64,000 nucleotides of DNA from assembly GCF_036850765.1 (NCBI RefSeq), contig NC_089496.1, positions 104,370,767 to 104,434,766 of the forward strand, read 5' to 3'. Below the pieces are notes generated by a model. That model ran no database searches. It saw only the letters and a program-made list of their open reading frames with translations, and was not told the origin of the DNA. This document shows, in pieces, positions 11,265 to 20,925 of the stretch (its first letter is position 1; the number at the start of each line of letters is the position of its first letter). Position numbers and translations under genes: made by a program. The stretch comes from Saccopteryx bilineata (lineage: Eukaryota; Chordata; Mammalia; Chiroptera; Emballonuridae).

Positions 11265-11550
11265 CAGTGGTCCCCAACCCCCGATACCGGTCCGTGGGCC
11301 ATTTGGTACCGGTCTGCAGAGAAAGAATAAATAACTTATATTATTTCTGTTTTATTTATATTTAAGTCTGAACGATGTATTATTTTTTAAAAATGACCAG
11401 ATTCCCTCTTGGTACATCCGTCTAAGACTCACTCTTGATGCTTGTCTCGGTCACGTGATACATTTATCCATCCCACCCTAAAGGCCAGTCCGTGAAAATA
11501 TTTTCTGACATTAAACCGGTCTGTGGCCCAAAAAAGGTTGGGGACCATTA
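11265..11550. mobile_element. hAT MITE, family 1
   Basis: A 286-bp non-autonomous DNA transposon. Terminal cagtggtccccaaccccc is mirrored by aaggttggggaccatta at the other end. Exact 8-bp TSD ccctaaag at 11257-11264 and 11551-11558. The TSD has TA at its centre, as in the Buster group of hAT elements. No transposase frame, so it was mobilised in trans. Confidence 0.92.
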
Positions 11551-11558
11551 CCCTAAAG

Positions 11559-12221
11559 CACTTTGCTAGTTCCAGAGCCTGGACCAGCACCAAGCTCTAT
11601 GTCCATAGGACACTCTTTTCTGCTTTGTCACCGCTCCTTCCCTCAGAAGCCTTACCAGCTATTGGGAACGACAATCCTCATGTATATGAGGCATTTACAA
11701 AAGAATCGAATGTGCAGCTGTGACTCACAATGAAACAGGAGCCATTCTCATTTTTAAGATTCAAAAATATCTGCACAGATAATGCTTGCTAAAGAAAAAG
11801 TCAAACAACAGCACAAAACATCAAGAAGAAAGTCACAGTCTCTCTCCTCCCATGTGCCCTTGGAGCTGTGCTGTCAGCATTTAGGTAGGCATTTTTCCAG
11901 ATCTCCATGTATGCATGTGTGAACATACAGAGGCATTTTACACAAGTGGGACCCTAGTATTCCTGCTGTTCTGTGGCTGTTTTCAGTCGGCAGTACATTG
12001 TAGAGCTTTCCTGTATCTGTGTTTATAGTTTCTGACAAAATGGATGGGTGTCAAGAGAAGTTGAGAAAGACTTTGGAACTGGAGTGTCGGAGTGTCATTT
12101 CAGTGGGATGCTGGGTGTTTCCCAGCAGACCCTGAGTGGTTGTTCTACAGGGGTCTGTGTCTTTGATTGTCTTACAACAGTTTAAAAGTACACTTAACCA
12201 AACCCCGATATAGTGAACCAC
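11559..12221. other. Unassigned, with possible antisense L1 at 11850-12040
   Basis: tttttccagatctccatgta and attgtagagctttcctgta resemble the antisense L1 3' UTR. The match is weak and the rest is unassigned. Confidence 0.35.
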
Positions 12222-12239
12222 TTAGGTTTCCCAATTTTT

Positions 12240-12629
12240 ATTTTTATTTATTTATTATTTTAAAAAATAATTTTTCTTAAGTGAGAAGCGAGGAATCAGA
12301 GACAGCCTCCTGCATGTGCCCCAATGGGAATCCACCTGGCAAGATCCCTATGGGGTGATGCTCTGCCCATTGGAGGCTGTTGCTCTGTTGCTGGGCAATC
12401 GAGCTATTTTAGCACCTGAGACAAGACCATGAAGCCATCCTCAGTGCCCGGGGCCAACTTCCTGCAATGGAGCCATGGCTGCGGGAGGGGAAGAGAGAGA
12501 CAGAGAGGAAGGAGAGGGGGAGGGTGGAGAAGCAGATGGGCACTTCTCCTGTGTGCCCTGACTGGGAATAGAACGTGGGACATCCACAGGCTGGGTCAGT
12601 GCTCTACCACTGATCCAACTGGCCAGGGC
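12240..12629 (-). mobile_element. SINE type A, diverged
   Basis: Minus-strand copy with many substitutions (ttcttaagtgagaagcgag for the usual ctgaagctggaaacgggg; head end gatccaactggccaggg). TSD ttaggtttcccaattttt (12222-12239) against taggttttccaattttt (12631-12647). The oldest-looking type A here. Confidence 0.9.
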
Positions 12630-12647
12630 CTAGGTTTTCCAATTTTT

Positions 12648-13031
12648 TTTTTTTTTTTCTTTTCATTTTTCTAAAGCTGGAAGCAGGGAGAGACAGTCAG
12701 ACAGACTCCCGCATGCGCCCTACCGGGATCCACCCGGCACGCCCACCAGGGGCGAAGCTCTGCCCACCAGGGGCGAAGCTCTGCCCACCAGGGGGCGATG
12801 CTCTGCCCATCCTGGGCATCGCCATGTTGCGACCAGAGCCACTCCAGCACCTGGGGCAGAGGCCACAGAGCCATCCCCAGCGCCCGGGCCATCTTTGCTC
12901 CAATGGAGCCTTGGCTGCGGGAGGGGACGAGAGAGACAGAGAGGAAAGCGCGGCGGAGGGGTGGAGAAGCAAATGGGCGCTTCTCCTGTGTGCCCTGGCC
13001 GGGAATCGAACCCGGGTCCTCCGCACGCTAG
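12648..13031 (-). mobile_element. SINE type A, 5' truncated
   Basis: Minus-strand copy starting in the poly-T that follows the neighbouring SINE's TSD. It ends at tcctccgcacgctagg, so the A-box part of the head is absent. A third copy of the site (tccaattttt, 13032-13041) follows it. It carries three units of the internal mini-repeat, including the CTCF-like ccaccagggggcga at 12785-12798. Confidence 0.93.
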
Positions 13032-13041
13032 GTCCAATTTT

Positions 13042-13465
13042 TAAATGTATTGTAAACAGTGTAGGAATATCCTACCCATTTTATAACATCTTTATACATT
13101 TATTTAAAGACTTTTAGTTTACTTTTTCCCCCAATGGTGGTATCTGTTTACTAGCATTCTCCCCTTCCCCTTCCCCTCTGCCTTTTGGGAAGATTAGTGA
13201 TCATTTCTGAAATGAAATTGTGACCCTAGAGAGGTATAAAGTACATTTCCTTATGAGAAAGGCACGCTGTATACATGAGGACATGTGATGTGACATTTTT
13301 GAAATCTTTGGGATTTGAGGCTCCCTCCATCCCCCTCTCTGCGTGTTCAGTCATCTTTTCTGTGCTATTCAACACTTAGATCGGGGGGAATCAAGTTCAG
13401 TCAAAGACTACCTGGCAATGACAGTGTAACTGCCCCTGGGTTTTGAATGTATAAATTGGCAGGGA
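13042..13465. other. Unassigned sequence
   Basis: No repeat or exon recognised. Confidence 0.4.
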
Positions 13466-13469
13466 ACAC

Positions 13470-13650
13470 AGGCTCAGATAACGAGCCCCACAGCTTTGTA
13501 AAGGTGGTCCCATATTTCTCTCCTTTCATCATCACCACAACCCAGACTTGGCAGCTGTGTGTATTATTATTTCACGTTCAGAAAGAAAGAAATCAAACTC
13601 AGAGAGGGGAAGTGATTCTCCAAGGTCACACAGCAAGAACCCCTTCTCCC
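13470..13650 (-). repeat. MIR relic
   Basis: Antisense MIR pattern: tcatcatcaccacaaccc, gtgtgtattattatttcac, aatcaaactcagagagggg and ctccaaggtcacacagcaag. Confidence 0.75.
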
Positions 13651-14437
13651 ACCTCCTCTTCTCTAGCTGACCTGCTGCATCTTTTCTGTAAGGGCTTTCC
13701 CAATCAGTTGGACATTGCATAACTTTAGGGAGGCACCATTCACTTGGAGACGGTTGATTTGTAAATGTATCTCGGGGAAGGGGTGCCCCTTCCTAATTAA
13801 GAGGTGCTGACTGTGCTGGTGTTGGTTTCACTGTGTGTCTTTCACTCCTGTCTGTTTTTCTGGCACATTCTCCCCTGGAATTCTGTGGGTTCTTCCATCG
13901 GTAACTACTTTGACTGCAGGTTTGCATGTGATTTACCTATGTGAGGGTTCTGTGAGTCCCACCTGGAGAGACAGTTGCTCAAATAAAAACAGTCTGGTTC
14001 GAGTCACTGGCCCTGCCTCCCACTCTGTCTCCCTCTACCCCCTCTGAGAGAAGCTGGGCGGGAGGACGTAGTCCGGAGCCTGAGGGCTTCAGTATTTTTG
14101 CAGGTGTTAGAGGAAGGAGTGGCATTCTCTTCCTGGAAGCGTTCATAGCTGTGTTGGCTTGCCCTCCGGTGGCTCACAGCTGCCTGGACGCAGCAGAGAG
14201 ACCAGACGGAGAAAGGCTGCCCATTGAATGGACGATTAGTCTGAACATGGCTGTGTACTTGCTGTCACCTCAGTGTGCAGGAAGGAGCCCGACCACCCCA
14301 CAACCTTTCTTCTCCAGTGAAGGGGTCCGAGGGCCGAAGGAAGCCCAGTGGGTGGCAGAGTGCAGGGCTGCGGCAGAAGCAGCCTTTACCCAGGGCGGTC
14401 CCAGGCCTGGGTGTTCAGCAGCTGTTACCAGTTTCAG
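13651..14437. other. Unassigned sequence
   Basis: Moderately GC-rich after 14000. Short overlapping open frames only, with no family resemblance. No gene supported. Confidence 0.4.
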
Positions 14438-14876
14438 GCTGTACTCGAGTCCTTGGGCTCCCTAGGGCTGTGAAGTGCCACCAACTGGGCAGCGTAGAAC
14501 CACAGAATTTATTGTCTCCCAGTTCTGGAGGCCAGAAGTCCAAAATCAAGTTGTGGACAAGCCACACTCCCTCTGAAGGAGCTGGAGAGTATCTGTCCCA
14601 GGCCCCTCTCCTGCCTTCTGGTGGCCTCGAGTGTCACTTGGCTCATAAAAGGCTATCTTCTCCGCAGGCCTCTTCACAGTCTTCCCTCTTCCTGTTTCCG
14701 TGTCCGAATCTCCCCTTTAGCACACGGTCATATTAGACTATGGCCCACCCTATGACCTCATGTTAACATCATCACCTCTGTAAAGGCTTATTGCCAAGTA
14801 AGGACCTGTTCTGAGGTGCTGGGGTTAGGGCATCAACACCGTCATACGTGGGGGGCACAATTCAACTCCTAACACA
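14438..14876 (-). mobile_element. Solo LTR, MaLR-like
   Basis: Antisense pattern of a common mammalian ERV LTR: cagaatttattgtctcccag, ttctggaggccagaagtcc, tggcccaccctatgacctc, gttagggcatcaacac and a terminus ggcacaattcaactcctaa followed by caca. Assignment to ERVL-MaLR is from memory. The left boundary is approximate and no internal retroviral genes flank it. Confidence 0.7.
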
Positions 14877-14995
14877 AAGCCCCGACCGTGATGTTGTGAA
14901 TCAGAAACTCAGGGCCAGCACCTGGGAATCCGTATTTGAAAAATGCCCGGGGAGCGGCCAGGCGTGGGAGCCACTGCTCTAACGATCTTCCGACT
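14877..14995. repeat. Possible MER5A-like fragment
   Basis: gaatcagaaactcagggcc, agcacctgggaatccg and gggagccactgctctaac resemble a decayed antisense MER5A MITE. Eroded, no TSD seen. Confidence 0.45.
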
Positions 14996-15760
14996 CTCTT
15001 CTGAGAGGCTCTGGGAGACTTTGCTCCAACCTGGCTTGCCACACAGGACCTCTGGCTCCCTGGGGATTGGTTTCTGCCCTCTGCTCAGTTCTTTCCCGTG
15101 TTGAGAGTCATGCCCTCTCTCAAGTAGTCCATCTCATTTTGAACTGCTGGGTAAAAAAAAAAGAAAAGAAAAAAGAAAGAAATTATTAGACTTCTTGTTT
15201 TACCTGCTAAATCGCAAACTCCCCAAGGGCTGGGACTTGGATTTTTTCTTTCCTTGTATATCCTTGGGCGTCACCAAATCTGGTGGTAAACCCAGGTCTG
15301 CAGCCCAAGCCCCGGTATCATGGTGCAGTACTCACCCATCGGGTGCTTTGGAGGCATCCAGAATGAGTATACCGCCCTTTGCTGAGGGGTCCTTCTAATA
15401 TTAGAGAAGACAACTCTGATACCCACTGTAGAACCAAAACCAGAACCCTGGCCTCTAGATTCTCAGGTCAAGTCGGTGTTTTATTGCACATCACATGCGA
15501 GTAGCAGATACATGCAGCTGAAGGTTAGAGTGTGTTAGCAAATGAGAACGTGGTGTTGCTAACATCTGGCAAAGCTCAAGGACAGAGCTGTTTAATAACT
15601 TCCCCGAGGTGGGATCAAGATACCCACATTTTTTCTCTTCAAGGTAATATGATATCTTATCTTGCTGTTAAATGCGCGGAGCCAAGATGTTTCAAGTCCC
15701 GTTGAAAGCTCTATTAATGCCTCTAGTGGAAAGGTTGCGAGGAAGAATGAATGTGCCAAC
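14996..15760. other. Unassigned sequence with A-rich tract
   Basis: A purine tract of A and G lies at about 15151-15184. Otherwise nothing recognisable. Confidence 0.4.
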
Positions 15761-15765
15761 ATGCT

Positions 15766-15870
15766 GTGTGAGCTGAGGCACATTACTTGACCTCTCTGAG
15801 CCAGTCTTTTCTCAGCTGTACAAATGTGTACCTTGGCCCAGGTGATTTCTGGAGCTCTCTTCACCCATTA
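15766..15870 (+). repeat. MIR relic
   Basis: gctgaggcacattacttgac, ctctctgagccagtcttttc and agctgtacaaatgtg follow the sense MIR core. Confidence 0.55.
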
Positions 15871-16525
15871 GATCTTGAGACTTTGCTGGTGTATTTTCCA
15901 CTGATAGTAATTCATCTGTGGGTACTTCATAATATGATTTTATGTTAATTTGAAGAGCAGGCATTACACATTAAAATGAAAATTACCCCAAGGAAAGAAT
16001 TAGAGCTGGGAGGGATTACGTGTGCAATAGAAACAAACAGGAAAGAACCTCGCCACTGCTGATTTAACCGATGCCTGCAATCTAAGAAAGGCAAATTCTG
16101 GATTCTAGTGTTTTCTTTAGTGGATTATAGAAAGGAAAATTAAATCAAAAGTCAAAAATAAACAGTTTGATTGTTCTGCACTGTATTATCTTAATAAACA
16201 GCCTTCCTGGAAAGTTTAAAAATACGTAGTGCTCTCTGTCTGGCCAAAGAAAACAATAATCGATATTGTTGAGAAAAATCTAAGAATTTTCCATCCAGAC
16301 ACGGGTGAGGGGAAACACTTGTCATGTGGACCTGGAGGCATCCCACAAGGAGTTAGAGATTGGTAAGCATTCCCTACTCTTCAAGGCTTGTGGTTGGGGA
16401 CAGTTGTCACTTACAAGGAAAGAGGTCAGAGATGGGAACGGGCACTGCCAGCATTCTGTGGGCTCCCAGACAATCCTGACCCACGTGCGCCTGCAACTAA
16501 CTCCATTCATTTGGTCTAGAGGGCC
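15871..16525. other. Unassigned sequence
   Basis: AT-rich, no repeat or exon recognised. Confidence 0.4.
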
Positions 16526-16529
16526 TTCT

Positions 16530-16720
16530 CTTTTTTTATATTTTATGTATTGATATTAGAGAGAGTAGAGAAAGAGAGAGAGAATTGGAGGAGCGGGAAG
16601 CATCAACTTATAGTAGTTGCTTCTCATATGAGCCTTGACTAGGCAAGCCTCTCATTTCAAACCGGTGACCTCAGCATTCCAGGTGGACACTCTATCCACT
16701 GTGCCCCCACAAGCCAGGCT
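16530..16720 (-). mobile_element. SINE type B
   Basis: Minus-strand copy: tattagagagagtagagaaag on the tail side, cttgactaggcaagcctctc, cattccaggtggacactc and head complement ccactgtgcccccacaagcc. No clear TSD. Confidence 0.85.
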
Positions 16721-17021
16721 AGATGTCCTTCTTATCCTGACTGGTGACACAGATTTTATAGTCAAGGATGATACTAAGGGAATTAGTGATTCTCTTCTGC
16801 TGAAGTTTCTTCAGCTGGGAGTGGAGACTGGCAATTTGGACCCTGTTTGTGCTTTGCTGCTAAATTTGTCTTAAGGTCCCAACTCCAGTAATTTAGTCTT
16901 TCTGTATCTTTGTCATCACATAGGGACAATGCTCTAATGATTATAGAGATCAAAAAAAGAATATGAATGAAATAGGAAGTCTAGGTATGTAAAAAATTAG
17001 TATGTAATAAAGGAAGCATTT

Positions 17022-17397
17022 TTTTTTTTTTTTGTACTTTTCTGAAGCTGGAAACGGGGAGAGACAGTCAGACAGACTCCTGTATGCGCCCGACCAGGAT
17101 CCACCCTGCACGCCCACCAGGGGGCGATGCTCTGCCCCTCCGGGGCATCGCTCTTTCCGCGACCAGAGCCACTCTAGCGCCTGGGGCAGAGGCCAAGGAG
17201 CCATCCCCAGTGCCCGGACCATCTTTGCTCCAATGGAGCCTCGGCTGCAGGAGGGGAAGAGAGAGACAGAGAGGAAGGAGGGGGTGGGGGGTGGAGAAGC
17301 AAATGGGCGCTTCTCCTATGTGCCCTGGCCGGGAATCGAACCTGGGTCCCCCGCACGCCAGGCCGATGCTCTACCGCTGAGCCAACTGGCCAGGGCC
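17022..17397 (-). mobile_element. SINE type A, full length
   Basis: Complete minus-strand copy with perfect 12-bp TSD aaggaagcattt at 17010-17021 and 17398-17409, inside L1 ORF2. It has one mini-repeat unit and an exact CTCF-like ccaccagggggcga at 17114-17127. Confidence 0.96.
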
Positions 17398-17437
17398 AAG
17401 GAAGCATTTCAAATCCATGGGAAAAGAATGGTTTACC

Positions 17438-17653
17438 GGCCCTGGCCGGTTGGCTCAGCGGTAGAGCGTCGGCCTAGCGTGCGGAGGACCCGGGTTCGAT
17501 TCCCGGCCAGGGCACACAGGAGAAGCGCCCATTTGCTTCTCCACCCCTCCGCCGCGTGCCGGGTGGATCCCGGTCGGGCGCATGCGGGAGTCTGTCTGTC
17601 TGACTGTCTCTCCCCGTTTCCAGCTTCAGAAAAATGAAAAAAAAAAAAAAAAA
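17438..17653 (+). mobile_element. SINE type A with large internal deletion
   Basis: Intact head and intact 3' end, but the middle (from the pyrimidine run to the mini-repeats) is missing. The junction is ctccgccgcgtgccgggtgg. TSD aatggtttacc at 17427-17437 and 17654-17664. A poly-A tail of about 18 follows gcttcagaaaaatg. Confidence 0.93.
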
Positions 17654-18075
17654 AATGGTTTACCTAAAAAATGGTGTTGTGGTAATAATGGCTGACTAAT
17701 CCTTGGGAAAGACGTAGTGTCAGATTTATTATACTAACTAAAACAAAATTATAGAGTCATCAAAGATTTAGAGTTTTAAAAAGGAAACTATAAACATGCT
17801 AGAAGAAAATATAAGTGACTGTTGTTCTGTTTCTTCCAGTTTGGGGGCACAATCATAGAAAAAAAAGAGCGACGTATTTGACAGTGCAAAATCAGAAACG
17901 TCCTCTGAGAAAAAAGATTATGACAAAAGTTAAAAGTCAGTGACCAGCTGGAACAATAGCTTCAATATATAAGATACTCCCGTAAAAATCAATCAGAAAG
18001 AGGAAACACCCAGCAGAGAGGTGAGCAAGGAGCATGAAGAAGTGACTCGCCAAAGAAGAAAGAGCTAATCAAGAG

Positions 18076-18694
18076 GATATATTAATTGGGCAGGAGTCTG
18101 GGTTGCAGGTGACAGAAATTCAGTCTGGACTAGTATAGACATATGAGCACTCACCTGGGAGGAGACGGGGCTATCTTGCGTATCAAAGGGGTGAGGGATG
18201 TGCAGGGGCCAGGACAGCCTCAGAACCCCTGTGCCCTGGAACTTGAACCTCTCAGCCTTCCTCATTGCCCTCATCCTCTTCTCTGCGTCTGCCAACTTCG
18301 TATTTTCTCCCTACTTTCTCCATGTGACGGGGCAGTAAATCTTGATGGTTTTGCTACTTACAGCTCCCGCCTGTAGAGAGAAGACTGGTATTTCCCCTTC
18401 CCAGTTCTGAGCTAGAAAATCCTAGGCAGTGACCCCTTTAGCCTGTCTTGTGTCAGCGGACCCCTCTGGAACAACTAGTTACCTTAGATTGCAGGCATCA
18501 ACTCTAAGATTCTCAGATTGCAGGTCAGAGGGGTGAAGTCACAAGAACATGGTGGCTCCTGTTACAGCCAGAGAGGCTGGGGGTGGTAAGCGGGGAGGTG
18601 GTTTCTAGGGCGAAAAGGAAGGTGTTGGTCAGACAGGCAGTAAATAGGGATCGCTTGGCCTGCAAAGGTGCCCAGTCTCACCAGTAAGCAGAAT
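18076..18694. other. Unresolved segment inside the L1
   Basis: About 620 bp separating two L1 pieces. It begins near gggcaggagtctgggttgc and has no named family that I recognise. It could be an old inserted element or a local rearrangement. Confidence 0.35.
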
Positions 18695-19300
18695 CTTATA
18701 CACAATACATATGTAAAATCTTAGATTGGCAGTAATTTAAACACTGATAATACCTGGTTAAGGAAGTGTGGGTAAAGAAGTTCTTTCAAACATTATACTT
18801 GCATTGCCGATAGAAGTGTAAATGGATAAGGATAGTTTGGCAGTAGATACATCAAAAGGCTTAAAATGGTGTAATCCTGGACGTTAGAAATGGAACTTCT
18901 AAGATTTTGCTTCAAGGAAAAATCAGTGTACTAATGACTTGCAGGAGGTTGTTTAGAGAGTGTTTATAATAGAGAGAAATTGAAAGTAATTCCAGTGACC
19001 CTAAGTAGACGACTGATAAAATGAATTTTGGCATATTCAAATAGTAGACTTATATATAACCATTAAGAAGTATGGTGCTCTTTGGCCCTGGCTGGGAAGC
19101 TCAGTGATTAGAGCGTTGTCCTGGTGTACTAAAGTTGCGGGTTTGGTCCCTGGTCAGGGCGCACATGCAAGAGTCAACCCATGAATGCATGAATGGGTGA
19201 AACAACAAACTGATCAACAAATAAGATCAAACAATATATAAAAATTAAAATAAAGAATTACTGAGATCTATTCTTATTGACACAGGTGAGCATAACCATA
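18695..19300 (+). mobile_element. L1 ORF2 end, interrupted by a SINE C
   Basis: Matches the tail of L1 ORF2: ttgccgatagaagtgtaaatgg, ttaaaatggtgtaatcctgg, aatggaacttctaagattttg, aatgaattttggcatattc and accattaagaagtatgg. Possibly the continuation of the copy at 16945-18075. The poly-A end was not found. Confidence 0.6.
19084..19257 (+). mobile_element. SINE type C
   Basis: Plus-strand VES-like SINE: ggccctggctgggaagctc, gttgcgggtttggtccctgg and gagtcaacccatgaatgcat, with an A-rich tail. It lies in the L1 3' region. Confidence 0.85.
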
Positions 19301-19305
19301 ACAGA

Positions 19306-19329
19306 GGTTAGGACAGGGGTTAGGACAGG
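19306..19329. repeat. 12-bp tandem duplication at hAT MITE edge
   Basis: ggttaggacagg occurs twice head to tail (19306-19317, 19318-19329). Each copy joins the 8-bp TSD ggttagga to the first bases of the transposon terminus. Confidence 0.85.
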
Positions 19330-19643
19330 GGTCAGGAACCTATGTCTCGCGAGCCAGATGTGGCTCTTTTGATGGCTGCATCTGGCTCACAGACAAATCT
19401 TTAATAAAAATAATAACGTTAAATATATAAAACATTCTCATGTATCACAATCCATTCATTTCCTACCGCTCCTGTTCATGGTTGCTGGTGGCTGGAGCCA
19501 ATCACAGCTGTCTTCCAGGACAACACCAAATTTTTATTGGATAATGCATAAAGTACATGGGTCGTTGTATGGCTCGCATGGAATTATATTTTAAAATATG
19601 TGGCGATCATGGCTCTCTCAGCCAAAAAGGTTCCTGACCCCTG
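19326..19643. mobile_element. hAT MITE, family 2
   Basis: A 318-bp element with termini caggggtcaggaacct and aggttcctgacccctg as near-perfect inverted repeats. Exact TSD ggttagga at 19318-19325 and 19644-19651, with central TA. Inside are tggctcttttgatggctgc and gaatggattgtgatacat on the opposite strand. No coding frame. Same family as 48927-49230, inverted. Confidence 0.95.
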
Positions 19644-19651
19644 GGTTAGGA

Positions 19652-20754
19652 GAACTTGTAGTTTGTACAGTGAGCATGCATCCCACTTGGAATTAGTAAG
19701 ACAAAGAAAAAAAATTTTTTTTTAAACGAAGATATTTTTATTTGAGGGTTGTGCAGATGACAATCTGTGCCATGTAAATGTAAGGCCACTTGATGGGACC
19801 ATAAAGAAAATAAAATCCTTTAAGAAAATAAACATGCCCATCCCCAAAAATTTAATTCAAAACTTATAAAAGGAAAGAAAAACATGCCAAGCCCTCTGGA
19901 TCTTACCAGTGTTTGTCCTTCATAGTATTTGCCATGGGAAGTCCTAAGACTTTTTGACTAAGTGCTTCTTGAAAATTCTTGGACCCATTGGTTGACCGAC
20001 TGCAATAAATACCTTAGTGTGTTGGGTATACACACATGTTCTAGACTCCGCTAGATTGTGACACACCTTTTGTCTTTTATTTTCAGGTTTGGTGCAGAAA
20101 GCAGGCAATCCCTCTGGGTGGCCATTTTGGAGGTGGGGAGTGGGGGACCAGAACTGAGAACGAGACCATTCCCAGTGCCCTGGGTGTGCAGGCGCTGTGT
20201 GTTTGCTGTAACAGCAGCCACCATCACACGCTTCTTTTATCCCTGTCTTCATGTGACGGTTGATGGGAGGTGAGCACTTGTTTGACAAGCTGAGGAGTTG
20301 AGGAAGAGAGAGGCACGGTGACCTCTGGAACTCTGGAACCAGGGATGTGCTCGTTGGGGACCAGATTCCCGTCAGCTCCGAGACTAGCTGTGAACCAATG
20401 ACCAGCTAACGAGCAGGAATACTTCGGGATGTATAAAAAAGTGGAGTCGATTTCACTGACATGATTCCAGCTCTCCTTCAGGAATGTAAAGACAGGGACA
20501 CTGCCCCTCCCTTTCTGGAAGTGCCAGTCTGGTTTGGGGAAGGACAGGCACATGGCCAGCGACATTACAATGTAGAGTGTCAGTGCAAAGGCCGCCTTGG
20601 TTGGGGGCGGGGGGGGGGGGCGGTAAAGGCCACATAGAGAGGTGTCATTTTGGCTGGGCCTGGAAGCCCGGTGGCTGATAGTGTGAAGCCACTATCACCA
20701 GAGCCCTTATGGGGCTCCAGGCTCTGTGCACAGAGCTTTCTGGCTTTCACTACA
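19652..20754. other. Unassigned sequence with a G-run
   Basis: A run of G lies at 20603-20621. Reading frames are short and unrelated to known proteins. No named repeat found. Confidence 0.4.
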
Positions 20755-20759
20755 ATTTG

Positions 20760-20925
20760 ATGAGTTATGTTATCGTCATTTTCTATTTTTCACTACAGTC
20801 TGATGAGTTATGTCTCATCCTTTGCGTATGACAAACCCACCAGAGAGCTGGTGTACTTGTCCAAGGTTGTGCAGCAGGTAAGCATTGGAGCTTGGATTTG
20901 ATCCTAAAGCCAGTGTGTGGGGAGA
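20760..20925 (-). repeat. MIR relic
   Basis: Antisense MIR order: attttctatttttcactacag, then acttgtccaaggttgtgcagc, then agcttggatttgatcc. Confidence 0.55.

Larger units (their letters stand above)
16945..18075 (+). mobile_element. L1 ORF2 3' region, interrupted by two SINE A
   Basis: Once the SINEs are removed, the sequence follows L1 ORF2: gaagcatttcaaatccatgg, then gaatggtttacctaaaaaatggtgttg, then the segment from 17750 (agagtcatcaaagatttag) to 18070. Frames are broken, so this is an old dead copy. It appears to resume at about 18695. Confidence 0.65.

Noticed and set aside
17032..17637. 201-aa open frame
   Set aside because: It runs through two SINE A copies. The same peptide strings recur in every other SINE A, so it is repeat-derived.
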